64,000 nucleotides of DNA from assembly GCA_963805925.1 (NCBI GenBank), contig CAWDWB010000004.1, positions 124,001 to 188,000 of the forward strand. The letters run 5' to 3'. This DNA comes from CAMPKL01 sp963805925. Its GTDB lineage: Bacteria; Acidobacteriota; Terriglobia; Bryobacterales; UBA6623. The notes beneath the pieces were generated by a model. It was not told the origin of the DNA, did not search any database, and saw nothing but the letters and a program-made list of their open reading frames with translations. Position numbers and translations under genes: made by a program. Shown here one piece after another: positions 51,671 to 60,294 of the stretch (position 1 is the first letter of the stretch; every line of letters begins with the position of its first letter).

Positions 51671-51708
51671 GAATCTCGGAGTGAAGTCTCTACTTCACTC
51701 CGAGATTC
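51671..51708. terminator. 17-bp perfect inverted repeat, bidirectional terminator
   Basis: GAATCTCGGAGTGAAGT (51671-51687) pairs perfectly with ACTTCACTCCGAGATTC (51692-51708) around a CTCT loop. It begins 7 bp after the GlcG-like stop and overlaps the last codons and stop of the convergent FG-GAP gene. The right arm therefore also encodes the end of that protein. It should end both transcripts, although clear T-runs are lacking. Confidence 0.75.
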
Positions 51709-52868
51709 TCGTAGAACTTGATGTTGTGCGTGCCGCCGCCGATCATGACGATGTCCATGCGGCCGTCCTTGTTGATGTCGGCCGTCTGGCATCCCGAAGC
51801 CGACATGCCCATTTCGTCGAGAATCACGTGGTCCCAATTCGTGCCGCTCGCGTCTTGGGCGTAGAACAAATGCGAACTCGAAACCTTGCCCTTGGCGCGG
51901 TCGCCGGCCACGATGTCGTCCAGCCCGTCGCCGTTGAAGTCGCCCACGCAGACCTCGTGCCCTTCGGCTAGCCCGTCAAACAAAACGTGCCGGTCCCAGC
52001 CCGCGCCATTCTGTGTGTAGGTGACGACTTCATTGCCGTGCCAAGGCTCCACCGCCGCCAAGAAGCGCTTGCCGTTGAACTGCGCGAGCTTCATGTCGCT
52101 CGTTCCCGCTCGCGGCGCCTCTTCCTCGTGGCCCTTGACGATTAGCTTGTTGTCCCAGGTGATGTTGTCGCCCTCTCCGTGAGCCGTATGCAACTTGACG
52201 CCCTCAAAGCTCGTGGTCATAATCTCATCGCGCGCGCCGGGAACCCACTTCACCACTCGCACCCGGTGGATCACTCCGCTGATATCGTCGATGTGCTTGC
52301 GCACCCACGGACCGTCAAGATTCTTGGGAACGCGATAGTAGACAAACTCCGTCATCCCCTCGTACTTCGGCGCTACGGCGGTCGGCGCGATCAGCGGCGC
52401 GTTGATCAATTCCACTGTGCCGTCGCCGTCCACGTCCGCCCAGGCGATGTGATGCGATGTAATCAGTTCGTCCACCTTGTGCAACTTCCAAGGCCCTTTC
52501 GGATCCCCCTGGTGTTCCGCGACCCACACTAGACCCGGGCTCTTCGTCGCATCCATGCTGAACTCGCTTTGCAGCGCGACCTCCGGGATGCCGTCGCCGT
52601 CCACGTCGTGCGCCGCCAGATTCACCATCCGGCTCAGGCCGCTGAACATGACGTGGCGTTCCCAAGTCGGGTTCTCATACCAGGCCTGCTCATTGACTCG
52701 CTGGCTCATGCCGATGACGTCCAACAGGCCGTCGTTATTCACGTCAACGACGATGACCGTGTAGCCGCCGGGGTAATCGGCTTCGATCGTGTGGGTCTTA
52801 AACTGAGCGGGAGGGTTGGCGGCCTGCAGGCAAGCGCAACCCAAGAACAACAAGGGTAGGTAACGCAT
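51690..52868 (-). CDS. Secreted FG-GAP/VCBS beta-propeller protein
   Basis: Protein of 392 residues with a signal peptide (RYLPLLFLGCACLQAANPPA). At least five blades carry calcium-binding D-x-D/N-x-D-G motifs: VDVNNDGLLDVIGM, HDVDGDGIPEVALQ, ADVDGDGTVELINA, GDFNGDGLDDIVAG and ADINKDGRMDIVMI. The arrangement resembles the N-terminal propeller of aldos-2-ulose dehydratase-like and integrin-like proteins. The ligand is unknown and no enzyme domain follows. It is divergent from the VOC protein gene. Confidence 0.85.
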   Translation of the reverse strand: MRYLPLLFLGCACLQAANPPAQFKTHTIEADYPGGYTVIVVDVNNDGLLDVIGMSQRVNEQAWYENPTWERHVMFSGLSRMVNLAAHDVDGDGIPEVALQSEFSMDATKSPGLVWVAEHQGDPKGPWKLHKVDELITSHHIAWADVDGDGTVELINAPLIAPTAVAPKYEGMTEFVYYRVPKNLDGPWVRKHIDDISGVIHRVRVVKWVPGARDEIMTTSFEGVKLHTAHGEGDNITWDNKLIVKGHEEEAPRAGTSDMKLAQFNGKRFLAAVEPWHGNEVVTYTQNGAGWDRHVLFDGLAEGHEVCVGDFNGDGLDDIVAGDRAKGKVSSSHLFYAQDASGTNWDHVILDEMGMSASGCQTADINKDGRMDIVMIGGGTHNIKFYENLGVK

Positions 52869-52971
52869 GGCGTCACTATACTCCTATCTCTGCCGCTGCA
52901 GTACAGAAAATGTGTTGTTTCTCCCGCCTCGCCGTGATGTAATTGGCGCGGCGGATGCTTCGCCCAAATCC

Positions 52972-53775
52972 ATGAGAACCCTGCGCCTGTCCGTTCTTTG
53001 CTTGGCTCTGCTCGCCCCCGCTGCCGCCCAGCTGGCCCCGCCCAACGAACTCGGCGTCACCATGGGTCACGTCCACCTCAACGTCAGTGACCCCGAGCTG
53101 AACCGCCAGATCTGGATCGAACATTTCGGCGCCGTGCCGCTCGCCAAAGAAGGCCTTACCGGCGTCAAGATGCCCGGTATGTTGGTCCTCTTCCGCAAGC
53201 AGGTCCCCACTGGCAACTCCTCGACAACGGCCCTCGACCACTTTGGTCTCAAAGTCCGCAACCGCGACGAGGTGATTGAAAAGTGGAAGGCCGCCGGCCT
53301 TGAAGTCGGACGCGTCTTCACCGGATCGGAAGGTTTCCCCAACGCCTACCTCCTCGGCCCCGACGGCTTCCGCATGGAGTTGCAAGAAGACGCGGAACTC
53401 CCGGTCGTCGCCGTGACGCAGCACCTGCACTACCAAACCGAACTCAATCTAGAGCTTCAGAAATGGTACGCCGACAACTTCGGAGCCGTGTTCAGTCACC
53501 GCGGCAGCCATGACGGCGTCGATCTGCCCGGCATCAATTTTTCGCTCGACAAGCCCCGCCGCCCGCGCACCAACGTGCCCACCAAGGGCCGCATCATCGA
53601 CCACATCGGCTTCGAAGTCAAGAACCTCGAAGCCTTCTGCAAGCAACTCGAAGCCAAGGGCATCGTCTTCGACGAGCCCTACCGCAAGATCGAGCGCCTC
53701 GGCCTCGGCCTCGCCTTCCTCACCGACCCCTCCGGCGTCTACATCGAACTCACCGAAGGCCTAGACCAGTACTGA
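52972..53775 (+). CDS. Secreted VOC-superfamily protein with two modules
   Basis: Protein of 267 residues from ATG 52972 with a signal peptide (LSVLCLALLAPAAAQLAPPN). Two glyoxalase/dioxygenase-type beta-alpha-beta-beta-beta modules follow. The first opens VTMGHVHLNVSDPELNRQIW and ends in GPDGFRMELQED; the second has HLHYQTELNLELQKWYADNF, DHIGFEVKNLEAFCKQLEAK and TDPSGVYIELTEGL. Histidines and glutamates (H-V-H, E-L, H-I-G) fit metal ligands of the family. The reaction cannot be named. An in-frame codon at 52867 would add 35 residues without clear function, so 52972 is preferred. Confidence 0.85.
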   Translation: MRTLRLSVLCLALLAPAAAQLAPPNELGVTMGHVHLNVSDPELNRQIWIEHFGAVPLAKEGLTGVKMPGMLVLFRKQVPTGNSSTTALDHFGLKVRNRDEVIEKWKAAGLEVGRVFTGSEGFPNAYLLGPDGFRMELQEDAELPVVAVTQHLHYQTELNLELQKWYADNFGAVFSHRGSHDGVDLPGINFSLDKPRRPRTNVPTKGRIIDHIGFEVKNLEAFCKQLEAKGIVFDEPYRKIERLGLGLAFLTDPSGVYIELTEGLDQY

Positions 53776-53839
53776 GCCACACGGCTCCACATACCTCGCC
53801 CGGCAGCAGCTGCTAACATCTAGCCGGTCTCAGAACTTC

Positions 53840-54862
53840 ATGCGAACCTACTACGCCGCAGCCCTTCTTCTTGCCGCCTCGTTGACGGCCTCCGCGCAAA
53901 CCCGCGACTTCGACGCCGAAATGCACGCCAAGATCCAAGAGGCCAAGAACCTAGCTGGTCTCGATCACCCCGGACTGCTGGTTTCGCTGTGCGTCGAATC
54001 GCCGCGCAACCGGGTGAACACCAGCGATACGCCTGCCCGCTACGTAACGGATCCCAGCGCCGCCCCACCGCGTGAATCTTGGTACGACGAGCCAGCCAAG
54101 GTTTTCGACAACCTTTACTTTGTCGGCGGCAAGATACACAACTCGTGGGCGCTGACCACTAGCGAAGGCATCATCCTGATCGACACGATCTATCCCTACA
54201 ACTCAGAAGAACTAATCATCGGTGGGCTTCAAAAAGTGGGACTCGACCCCAAGGACATCAAGTACGTCGTCGTTTCGCACGCTCACGGCGACCACATCGG
54301 CGGGGCCGAAATGCTGCAGAAGCGCTACGGCGCCAAGGTCGTCATGGGCGGCCCGGACTGGGACACGGTCCAAAGCTACCCCAACCGCTTCCAGTCGATG
54401 GCCCCGAAGAAGAACATCACGGCCACCGACGGAATGAAGCTGACGCTCGGCGACACAACGCTGAACATCTGGCTAACGCCGGGCCACACGCCCGGAACGC
54501 TGTCCTACACCTTCACAGCCTTTGACCACGGGAGGCCCGTACACGTCGTGTACTCCGGCGGAACTTCCTACAACTTCCCCACCGTCCCCGCTGAGATCGG
54601 CATCCCCCAGTTGGACGTGTACATGGCCTCTCAGAGACACATCGCCGAACAAGCGGCAGCGACGAACGCAACCGTGCTGCTGTCCAATCACTCGGCCTAC
54701 GACCACGCGAACTATTTCAACCACATGTTCGCCGACCGCGGCGACGGACCCCATCCGTACGAGCTCGGGACCGACGTGGTGCAGCGCTACTTCCAGGTAA
54801 TGCAGAGCTGCGCCGCTGCGCAGAAGATCCTTCTGGAGAAGGAAATCGCCGAACGCAAGTAG
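53840..54862 (+). CDS. Secreted subclass B3-like metallo-beta-lactamase-fold hydrolase
   Basis: Protein of 340 residues with a signal peptide (YYAAALLLAASLTASAQTRD). The metallo-beta-lactamase fold has the zinc motif VVVSHAHGDHIGGAEML (H-x-H-x-D-H), LTPGHTPGTLSYTF (second zinc-site histidine) and LSNHSAYDHANYFN. The last motif and the missing B1-type cysteine suggest the B3 subgroup. Most secreted acidobacterial members are of unproven activity, and a lactamase function should not be assumed. The gene follows the VOC gene by 64 bp in the same direction. Confidence 0.88.
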   Translation: MRTYYAAALLLAASLTASAQTRDFDAEMHAKIQEAKNLAGLDHPGLLVSLCVESPRNRVNTSDTPARYVTDPSAAPPRESWYDEPAKVFDNLYFVGGKIHNSWALTTSEGIILIDTIYPYNSEELIIGGLQKVGLDPKDIKYVVVSHAHGDHIGGAEMLQKRYGAKVVMGGPDWDTVQSYPNRFQSMAPKKNITATDGMKLTLGDTTLNIWLTPGHTPGTLSYTFTAFDHGRPVHVVYSGGTSYNFPTVPAEIGIPQLDVYMASQRHIAEQAAATNATVLLSNHSAYDHANYFNHMFADRGDGPHPYELGTDVVQRYFQVMQSCAAAQKILLEKEIAERK

Positions 54863-54877
54863 CCTCTACGGCCCGGC

Positions 54878-55237
54878 TTAGTCCGCGCGCTTCGCCGTAA
54901 ACGTCAGGTCGTAAACATCCCAGGTCGCCTCGCCCGCGAGACTCTCGCCGTCCGACTTGCCCTTGATCGCTAGAGCGCTTGAGTAGCCCGCGGTGGGCGC
55001 AAAGTAATCGCCCTTCAGCGTGAACTCTTGATCCGTAGCCGCGCCTTCCAACTGGGACTCATCAAACTTCGCCGACAGCTTGTCGCCTACTTGAGCGAGT
55101 TCCAAGGTTCCATCGACCACGCCATCCGGCGTATGGAATGAGAAAATCCACTTGCCGCTTAAATCGGCCGCGCTCAGCGTCTGCACAGCCAAGCCCATCA
55201 GAACCAACGTCGCCACGCGCAAACACTTTTGCTTCAT
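54878..55237 (-). CDS. Small secreted hypothetical protein
   Basis: Protein of 119 residues with a signal peptide (RVATLVLMGLAVQTLSAADL). The body is all-beta, with LSGKWIFSFHTPDGVVDGTL, VGDKLSAKFDESQ and LAGEATWDVYDLTFTAKRAD. It resembles small lipocalin-like or DUF-type domains seen in Acidobacteriota that read W-x-F-x-x-x-T-P-D-G. No function is known. It is convergent with the metallo-beta-lactamase-fold gene. Confidence 0.7.
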   Translation of the reverse strand: MKQKCLRVATLVLMGLAVQTLSAADLSGKWIFSFHTPDGVVDGTLELAQVGDKLSAKFDESQLEGAATDQEFTLKGDYFAPTAGYSSALAIKGKSDGESLAGEATWDVYDLTFTAKRAD

Positions 55238-55277
55238 GCGCCCTCCTGCTATCTAGGACCCATCATACATTTTCCAA

Positions 55278-55718
55278 CTAGGATGCTCGCGCCATGCTGA
55301 TTGCCGTCAGCAGCCGCCGCTTTGGCTTGGCCAGATCGGCCAGCGTGAACTTGTCCAACTCGGCGATAAAGGCATCGGACGCATTCGAGAGAACCCCTTT
55401 CAGCACGCAGGGATCATAGATCGGACAGTTCCCGTCCGGGGCCATGCAAGGGGCGATCTGGAAGTCAGGTTCCGTCGTCAGCGCCACCTGACCGAGGCGG
55501 ATCGAACCCGGTTCCTTGGCCAGACGCAGTCCGCCCGAGCGTCCTCGAATCGTTTCCAAATAGCCGTGCGCCGCCAGCGTCTGGGCCACCTTATTGAGGT
55601 GCGTCGCCGACAGATCGAAATCCCGAGCGACTTCGCCCACGGTCGTCAGTGCCGGAGCGTTCATCGCCGCATGAATCAACAAGCGAAACGCGTAATCAGT
55701 GTGTCGAGTTAGGCGCAC
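55278..55718 (-). CDS. NsrR-like Rrf2-family Fe-S transcription regulator
   Basis: Protein of 146 residues. The winged helix opens MRLTRHTDYAFRLLIHAAM and has LSATHLNKVAQTLAAHGYLE and IRGRSGGLRLAKEP, the usual Rrf2 pattern. Three cysteines, Cys91, Cys98 and Cys104 in APCMAPDGNCPIYDPCVLKG, match the cluster ligands of NsrR, which senses nitric oxide through an Fe-S cluster. It is divergent from a truncated haemoglobin gene 105 bp away, a typical NsrR target. Repression of that gene and of itself is therefore likely. Confidence 0.85.
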   Translation of the reverse strand: MRLTRHTDYAFRLLIHAAMNAPALTTVGEVARDFDLSATHLNKVAQTLAAHGYLETIRGRSGGLRLAKEPGSIRLGQVALTTEPDFQIAPCMAPDGNCPIYDPCVLKGVLSNASDAFIAELDKFTLADLAKPKRRLLTAISMARAS

Positions 55719-55746
55719 TCTTTACCACCTCCAATCGATGGCTGAG

Positions 55747-55804
55747 TTGACAGTCTAGCACTCGTCGTGCATAACTGGTATTTCCTATTCCACTTATAGG
55801 ATCC
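55747..55804 (+). promoter_or_regulatory. Promoter and possible NsrR operator before the haemoglobin gene
   Basis: A consensus TTGACA (55747-55752), a 17-bp spacer and CATAAC (55770-55775) form a good sigma70-type promoter. Immediately downstream, CCTAT and ATAGG flank 7 bp (55784-55800), an inverted repeat overlapping the start site in a position suited to repression. It is only partly similar to known NsrR sites. A ribosome-binding AGGAG follows before ATG 55824. Confidence 0.5.
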
Positions 55805-55823
55805 CAGGAGAACTGAACTAACA

Positions 55824-56270
55824 ATGAACGTACGCAGAGTCTTTTTGACTGCGGCGCTGGCCATCGGCTTGACGCCCCTTTTAACCGCCGCGGATGCGGA
55901 CAATTCGCTCTACGAGAGGCTAGGCGGAATGCCGGCCGTGAAAGCCGTGGTCGGCGACCTGGTCGACCGCATCTTGCTCGATCAGCGCATCAACGGCTGG
56001 TTTGCTCATGCCGCGTCTAGCCCCGAGGCGACCGCCGCGTACAAATCGACGCTCACCGATTTTGTCTGTCAAAGCGTCGGCGGCCCGTGCGAATACCAAG
56101 GACGCGACATGGTTGCCGCGCACACAGGCCGCGCCGTTACCAGCGATGCCTTCAACGCGGTCGTGGACGATCTGATCGCGTCCCTCGCCAAGTTCCATGT
56201 GCCTCAACAAGAGCAGGACGACCTACTCGGGCTGCTCGGCGGTCTGAAGCCGGACATCGTTCAGCACTAG
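55824..56270 (+). CDS. Exported group I truncated haemoglobin
   Basis: Protein of 148 residues. A Sec-type signal segment (RVFLTAALAIGLTPLLTAAD) precedes a truncated haemoglobin domain opening NSLYERLGGMPAVKAVVGDL. YQGRDMVAAHTGRAVTSDAF holds the proximal histidine in the family context (G-R-x-M-x-x-A-H). CQSVGGPCEYQG gives two extra cysteines. Truncated haemoglobins bind oxygen and NO and can oxidise NO to nitrate. Most are cytoplasmic, so the signal peptide is unusual. A strong hairpin follows the stop. Divergence from the NsrR-like gene supports a role in NO defence. Confidence 0.85.
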   Translation: MNVRRVFLTAALAIGLTPLLTAADADNSLYERLGGMPAVKAVVGDLVDRILLDQRINGWFAHAASSPEATAAYKSTLTDFVCQSVGGPCEYQGRDMVAAHTGRAVTSDAFNAVVDDLIASLAKFHVPQQEQDDLLGLLGGLKPDIVQH

Positions 56271-56277
56271 CCGTGGG

Positions 56278-56307
56278 CCATTGCGGCGTCCGTTGACGCC
56301 GCAATGG
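56278..56307 (+). terminator. Hairpin terminator after the haemoglobin gene
   Basis: CCATTGCGGCGTC (56278-56290) and GACGCCGCAATGG (56295-56307) form a perfect 13-bp stem around CGTT. It starts 8 bp after the haemoglobin stop codon. No T-run follows, so it may work as a weak terminator or mRNA end-protector. Confidence 0.65.
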
Positions 56308-56335
56308 TCGCCATGGCGCTACAATTTCACCTATA

Positions 56336-57817
56336 TTGGTGATCCGTTCCGCCGTCCTCCGCGACCAGCCAGTCGAGAAACTATCCAAGGCCGATTACGA
56401 GACGCAAGTCGAAGGCTTGCGCCTTGAGTTGCTCAACGCTCAGTTCGACCTGCGTCATTCGAACTTCTCGCTGCCCATCCTGCTCACCGGCATCGACCGG
56501 CCGGCCATTGAGTATACGTACCAGTTGCTGCACGAGTGGCTCGATGCCCGCTACATCGACGCGAACCCCTGTCTGGAGCCAACCGCCGAAGAACGCGAAC
56601 GCCCCTTCGTCTGGCGTTACAGCCAAATGCTGCCGCCCAACGGCCGCATCGGTCTGTTTCTGGACGGCTGGGTCAAAGACCTCATCGGACGCCGACTACT
56701 CGACGAAATCGACCAGGCCAAGTTCGATCAACGCTTGAGTGAGATGCAGGTCTTCACCCGTGCCTTGGTCGACGACGGCCACGTGCCGCTGCGCTTCTTC
56801 TTCGACCTTTCCAAGAGCGAGCACAAGAAGCGGCTCAAGAAGGCCGGGCGCGAATCTGAGCGGCAGTGGCGCGTGGCGGAATCGGAACGCAGATTCGTCG
56901 AACGCTACGACGATGCCCGTCAACCGATCCACGACCTGCTCACCGTCACCGGCGGCAGCGAAGTGCCCTGGATCACTTTCAAAGACGGTGACCGCCGCGA
57001 GCGCAACCTGATCATCGGACGCGCCATTCGCGACGCGATTCTCGCCGGCATCGAGCGCTCGAAAGTTCCCGCGGCGGCGGTCGTCCTCGATCCTCCCGCG
57101 GCGAATAGGTGCGTCCTCGAAAACGTCGATCTCTCGCAACGGATTTCCAAGAGCGAATACCGCAAGCGGCTCGACGGGTTGCAGCCGCGCCTGCGCAAAC
57201 TCGCCCTCACCGCGCGGCAGAAGGGCCGCACGAGTATCCTGGCCTTCGAGGGTTGGGATGCCGCCGGAAAGGGCGGCGCGATTCGCCGACTCACCGGCTG
57301 CATGGATGCTCGCGACTACAAGGTCGTGCCCATCGCCGCGCCCACCGAGGAAGAAAAGAGCCACCACTACCTGTGGCGCTTCTGGAATCAATACCCGCGC
57401 GCCGGACGCATGCTCATCTTCGACCGCAGTTGGTACGGCCGCGTTCTCGTCGAGCGCGTCGAGGGTTACGCCACGAAAGCCGAATGGATGCGCGCTTACG
57501 AAGAGATCCGCAACTTCGAAGAGATGCTCATGGAGAACGGCAGCCCACTGTGCAAATTCTGGCTGCACATCGACCCCGACGAACAACTACGGCGCTTCCA
57601 AGAGCGCGAGAAGACCGGCTACAAGAAATACAAAATCACCGAAGAAGACTACCGCAACCGCGAAAGATGGCACGACTATGAAACGGCGGTCAACGAGATG
57701 GTCAACCGCACGGATACGCCCGCCGCCCCTTGGCATATCGTCCCTGCCAACGATAAGCGCTCAGCCCGCATCCAAGTGCTCGAAACCGTCTGCGACGCCC
57801 TCGAAGCCGCCCTCTAG
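56336..57817 (+). CDS. pap: Polyphosphate:AMP phosphotransferase (PPK2, two-domain)
   Basis: Protein of 493 residues with two PPK2 domains in tandem. The C-terminal one is complete: Walker A FEGWDAAGKGGAIRRLTG (about 305), Walker B FDRSWYGRVLVERVEGY, and lid residues near REKTGYKKYKITEEDY. The N-terminal one has lost its P-loop (LTGIDRPAIEYTYQLLHEW) and keeps the fold. This fused arrangement marks class II PPK2, which makes ADP from AMP with polyphosphate. It starts at TTG 56336 or GTG 56339. A function in energy supply or stress is inferred; no polyphosphate kinase 1 is in view. Confidence 0.9.
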   Translation: MVIRSAVLRDQPVEKLSKADYETQVEGLRLELLNAQFDLRHSNFSLPILLTGIDRPAIEYTYQLLHEWLDARYIDANPCLEPTAEERERPFVWRYSQMLPPNGRIGLFLDGWVKDLIGRRLLDEIDQAKFDQRLSEMQVFTRALVDDGHVPLRFFFDLSKSEHKKRLKKAGRESERQWRVAESERRFVERYDDARQPIHDLLTVTGGSEVPWITFKDGDRRERNLIIGRAIRDAILAGIERSKVPAAAVVLDPPAANRCVLENVDLSQRISKSEYRKRLDGLQPRLRKLALTARQKGRTSILAFEGWDAAGKGGAIRRLTGCMDARDYKVVPIAAPTEEEKSHHYLWRFWNQYPRAGRMLIFDRSWYGRVLVERVEGYATKAEWMRAYEEIRNFEEMLMENGSPLCKFWLHIDPDEQLRRFQEREKTGYKKYKITEEDYRNRERWHDYETAVNEMVNRTDTPAAPWHIVPANDKRSARIQVLETVCDALEAAL

Positions 57818-57896
57818 CTCCGCTGTCGGCGAAGAAGGTCAGCGGGGTTCCGATTTCTGTCGCTTTGCGAGTCGTCGGACGGAGAGTCACGCGGGG

Positions 57897-60272
57897 TTAA
57901 GGGCCGATCATCGCTTGTTGGGCGCGGCCGCGCAGGACGGGGTCGCCGATCTTAGCGGCCTCTTCACGGGCGGCTGTTTCGTCGCCTAGCGTAAACAGCG
58001 TGATCGCCAAATTCACCCGCGCTTGGTCGTAGCGGGGACGCAGTTCGACGGCGCGCCGGTAGCTCTGTGACGCCTCGGGGATGCGTTGCTGCGCAGCCAA
58101 CGCGTTGCCCAGGTTGTAGTACGACTCGGGATCGTTGGGATCCAGTTCGATCGCTCGCCGGAACAAGCGCTCGGCGCCTACGGCGTCTCCGCGAATGCCG
58201 AGCAGATTGCCAAGATTGCGATGCCCTGCGGCCATCGTGGGCGCCAGCCTTATCGCTTCGCGCAGTTGGCGCTCGGCGTCTGGAAATTGCTTGCGCGCGA
58301 CGAGCAGGTTGGCGTAGTTGTAGTGCGCGATGGCGCTGTTGGGATCGAGTTCGAGAGCTTTGCGGAACTCCTGCTCGGCTTCAGCTAATTGGCCTTGCTC
58401 GACGAGCAAGTTGGCTAGCGAGTTGTGGGCGGCAGCAAAATCGGGCCGAACGCGAATTGCCTGGCGCGCTGCATCGATGCCGCGCGCGCTGTCTCCTGTG
58501 TCGCCGTAAGCGCGGGCCAAGTTTTGTAGGGCTTCGGGCGAATCCGGGTCGCCTTCAAGACTCTTAGTCAGTATTGGAATCGCTGCGGCGGCGCGGCCGA
58601 GCGTCACCAAGACGTCGCCGAGGTTGTTCAAACCTTTGGGGTCGTCGGGGGCGATCTCTAGCGCTTGGCGCACGACTTGTTCGGCGTCTGTGTGCTTGCC
58701 TGCCTCGGCGAGAACCGTGGCGTAGTTACGCAGGGCGATCAGATGCTTCGGGTCGCGCTGGACCGCCTGCTGATACCACGGCAAGGCCTCGTCGAGCTTT
58801 TGCTGACTCCAATAAGCCTCGGCAAGTTGAAAGTAGAAGTCTGCCTGCTCGGGCTTGTATTGCTCGATCAGCGCGCGTAAACGCTCGGTACCGGCCTGCA
58901 AGTTGGCCCCCTGGGTGACCTGCGCCACGGCCAGATAGAGTTGGTCCTCTGGGTCGGACCCGATTTGAGCAGGGTAGTACGGCTCGACCGGGCCGTGGTA
59001 CACGTCGCCGGGACCTTCGGTGGTCTCTTCAATCGGCGCCAGCAGGTCGCCGCTTGGCGGCCTGCGCTGAATGTAGTGGTCGGTCATCACGACGTGGACG
59101 ACATCGTCGGTGCGCCGCTTGGGCATGTGGCAGGTTTGGCAATCGGTCGCGTTCGAGTGATTCGGTATCTGCGCGAGCGCGTCGTCGGCGTGGCAGGTCT
59201 TGCAGGCGTTGGTGAAATAGGTTTTCGCCGCCTCGCCGCGCACGACGCTGTGCGGGTTGTGGCAGGTCGTACAAGTCATCTCGCTATTGAGGAAACAAGC
59301 CGATTTGCGCAGACGATAGGCGGCGTGGGCAATCTCGAAGCGGTCTTCCTTGACGCCTTTGGGGTAGTCGAAATGGAGGATGAAATCTTGGAGCGGCTCG
59401 CTGGGCTTGTACGAGAAAGGATCGCGGTCGAAGCGGGCGACGCTGTAGGGCAGGCGGCGGCTGGTGGTCTCCAAGTGGCACTGCATGCAGACTTCGACTT
59501 GGCGGTCGCGATTCTGCCGCGCCGGATTGAAGATCGTCGCATGAATCGCATCGGCGTCCGCGCCTCGGGCAACGGCTTCGACGTGGGCGCGCCCGGGGCC
59601 GTGGCAGCGCTGGCAGCCGATGCCGCCGGATAGATCGCCGGTCAGCAGCGGATCTTCAGATCGCGTGAAAGTTCTGCCTCGTACGGCGGACAAACCGTTG
59701 TGGCAACCGAGGCAGTCGAAAGGAATTTCGCGGCGGAAGTCGGCGTTGACGGCAACGTCAAAACCGGGACTCATGGCCAAGATGCCCCCTTCTTCGGAAT
59801 ACCAGCCGACGGGCATCTCGATGAGCTTGCCGTTGGGATATTGGTGGATGTAAGTCCGAGCGTGATTGCCGGAACCCATCACGTAGTCGATGCGCTTTTC
59901 GAAGACGTTGATGGGCGCGCCGTCAGGACCAGTCTCGTGGCGGCGCATGAAGTATTTGCCGTCGCGCTGAACAATTTCGTAGCTGCGGCCGGACTTGCGG
60001 TGGTCGAATGTCGTCTGCGCGCCGAGGTGAGACATCGTCTCGGGCGTGGCGGCATAAAAGGCCTGGGCCATGCCGGTCTGGGCGTAGGTCGCGGCGATGT
60101 CGGCGTGACAGCCTGCGCAGGTCTCCGGCGGGACATAGTCGGAGGTCAGCTGGGTTACGGCCGACGACGGCGTGTTGGGTTCGCGCGACTGATAGACGAA
60201 CGCGTAATAGCCAACGGCGGCCAAGGCGACAACGCCGCCCAACAGCAGCAGCAACGGGCTACTTTTCGCCAT
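57897..60272 (-). CDS. Multihaem cytochrome c with TPR repeats, secreted
   Basis: Protein of 791 residues. An N-terminal anchor or signal (LLLLLGGVVALAAVGYYAFV) precedes a cytochrome half with seven CxxCH haem sites: CAGCH, CLGCH, CQRCH, CMQCH, CTTCH, CKTCH and CQTCH (about residues 50-380). The order recalls cytochrome c554/NapC-like multihaem folds. The C-terminal half holds about nine TPR units (for example FYFQLAEAYWSQQKLDEALP and AAGHRNLGNLLGIRGDAVGA). Similar fusions occur in Acidobacteriota and Planctomycetes. Electron-transfer partners are unknown. No cytochrome-maturation genes lie near. Confidence 0.9.
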   Translation of the reverse strand: MAKSSPLLLLLGGVVALAAVGYYAFVYQSREPNTPSSAVTQLTSDYVPPETCAGCHADIAATYAQTGMAQAFYAATPETMSHLGAQTTFDHRKSGRSYEIVQRDGKYFMRRHETGPDGAPINVFEKRIDYVMGSGNHARTYIHQYPNGKLIEMPVGWYSEEGGILAMSPGFDVAVNADFRREIPFDCLGCHNGLSAVRGRTFTRSEDPLLTGDLSGGIGCQRCHGPGRAHVEAVARGADADAIHATIFNPARQNRDRQVEVCMQCHLETTSRRLPYSVARFDRDPFSYKPSEPLQDFILHFDYPKGVKEDRFEIAHAAYRLRKSACFLNSEMTCTTCHNPHSVVRGEAAKTYFTNACKTCHADDALAQIPNHSNATDCQTCHMPKRRTDDVVHVVMTDHYIQRRPPSGDLLAPIEETTEGPGDVYHGPVEPYYPAQIGSDPEDQLYLAVAQVTQGANLQAGTERLRALIEQYKPEQADFYFQLAEAYWSQQKLDEALPWYQQAVQRDPKHLIALRNYATVLAEAGKHTDAEQVVRQALEIAPDDPKGLNNLGDVLVTLGRAAAAIPILTKSLEGDPDSPEALQNLARAYGDTGDSARGIDAARQAIRVRPDFAAAHNSLANLLVEQGQLAEAEQEFRKALELDPNSAIAHYNYANLLVARKQFPDAERQLREAIRLAPTMAAGHRNLGNLLGIRGDAVGAERLFRRAIELDPNDPESYYNLGNALAAQQRIPEASQSYRRAVELRPRYDQARVNLAITLFTLGDETAAREEAAKIGDPVLRGRAQQAMIGP

Positions 60273-60294
60273 CGCGAACTATGATCGCATAGGC

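Noticed and set aside
53840..54862. Antibiotic-resistance beta-lactamase
   Set aside because: The fold and zinc motifs are of the B3 type, but environmental relatives mostly have other or unknown activities; resistance cannot be claimed.
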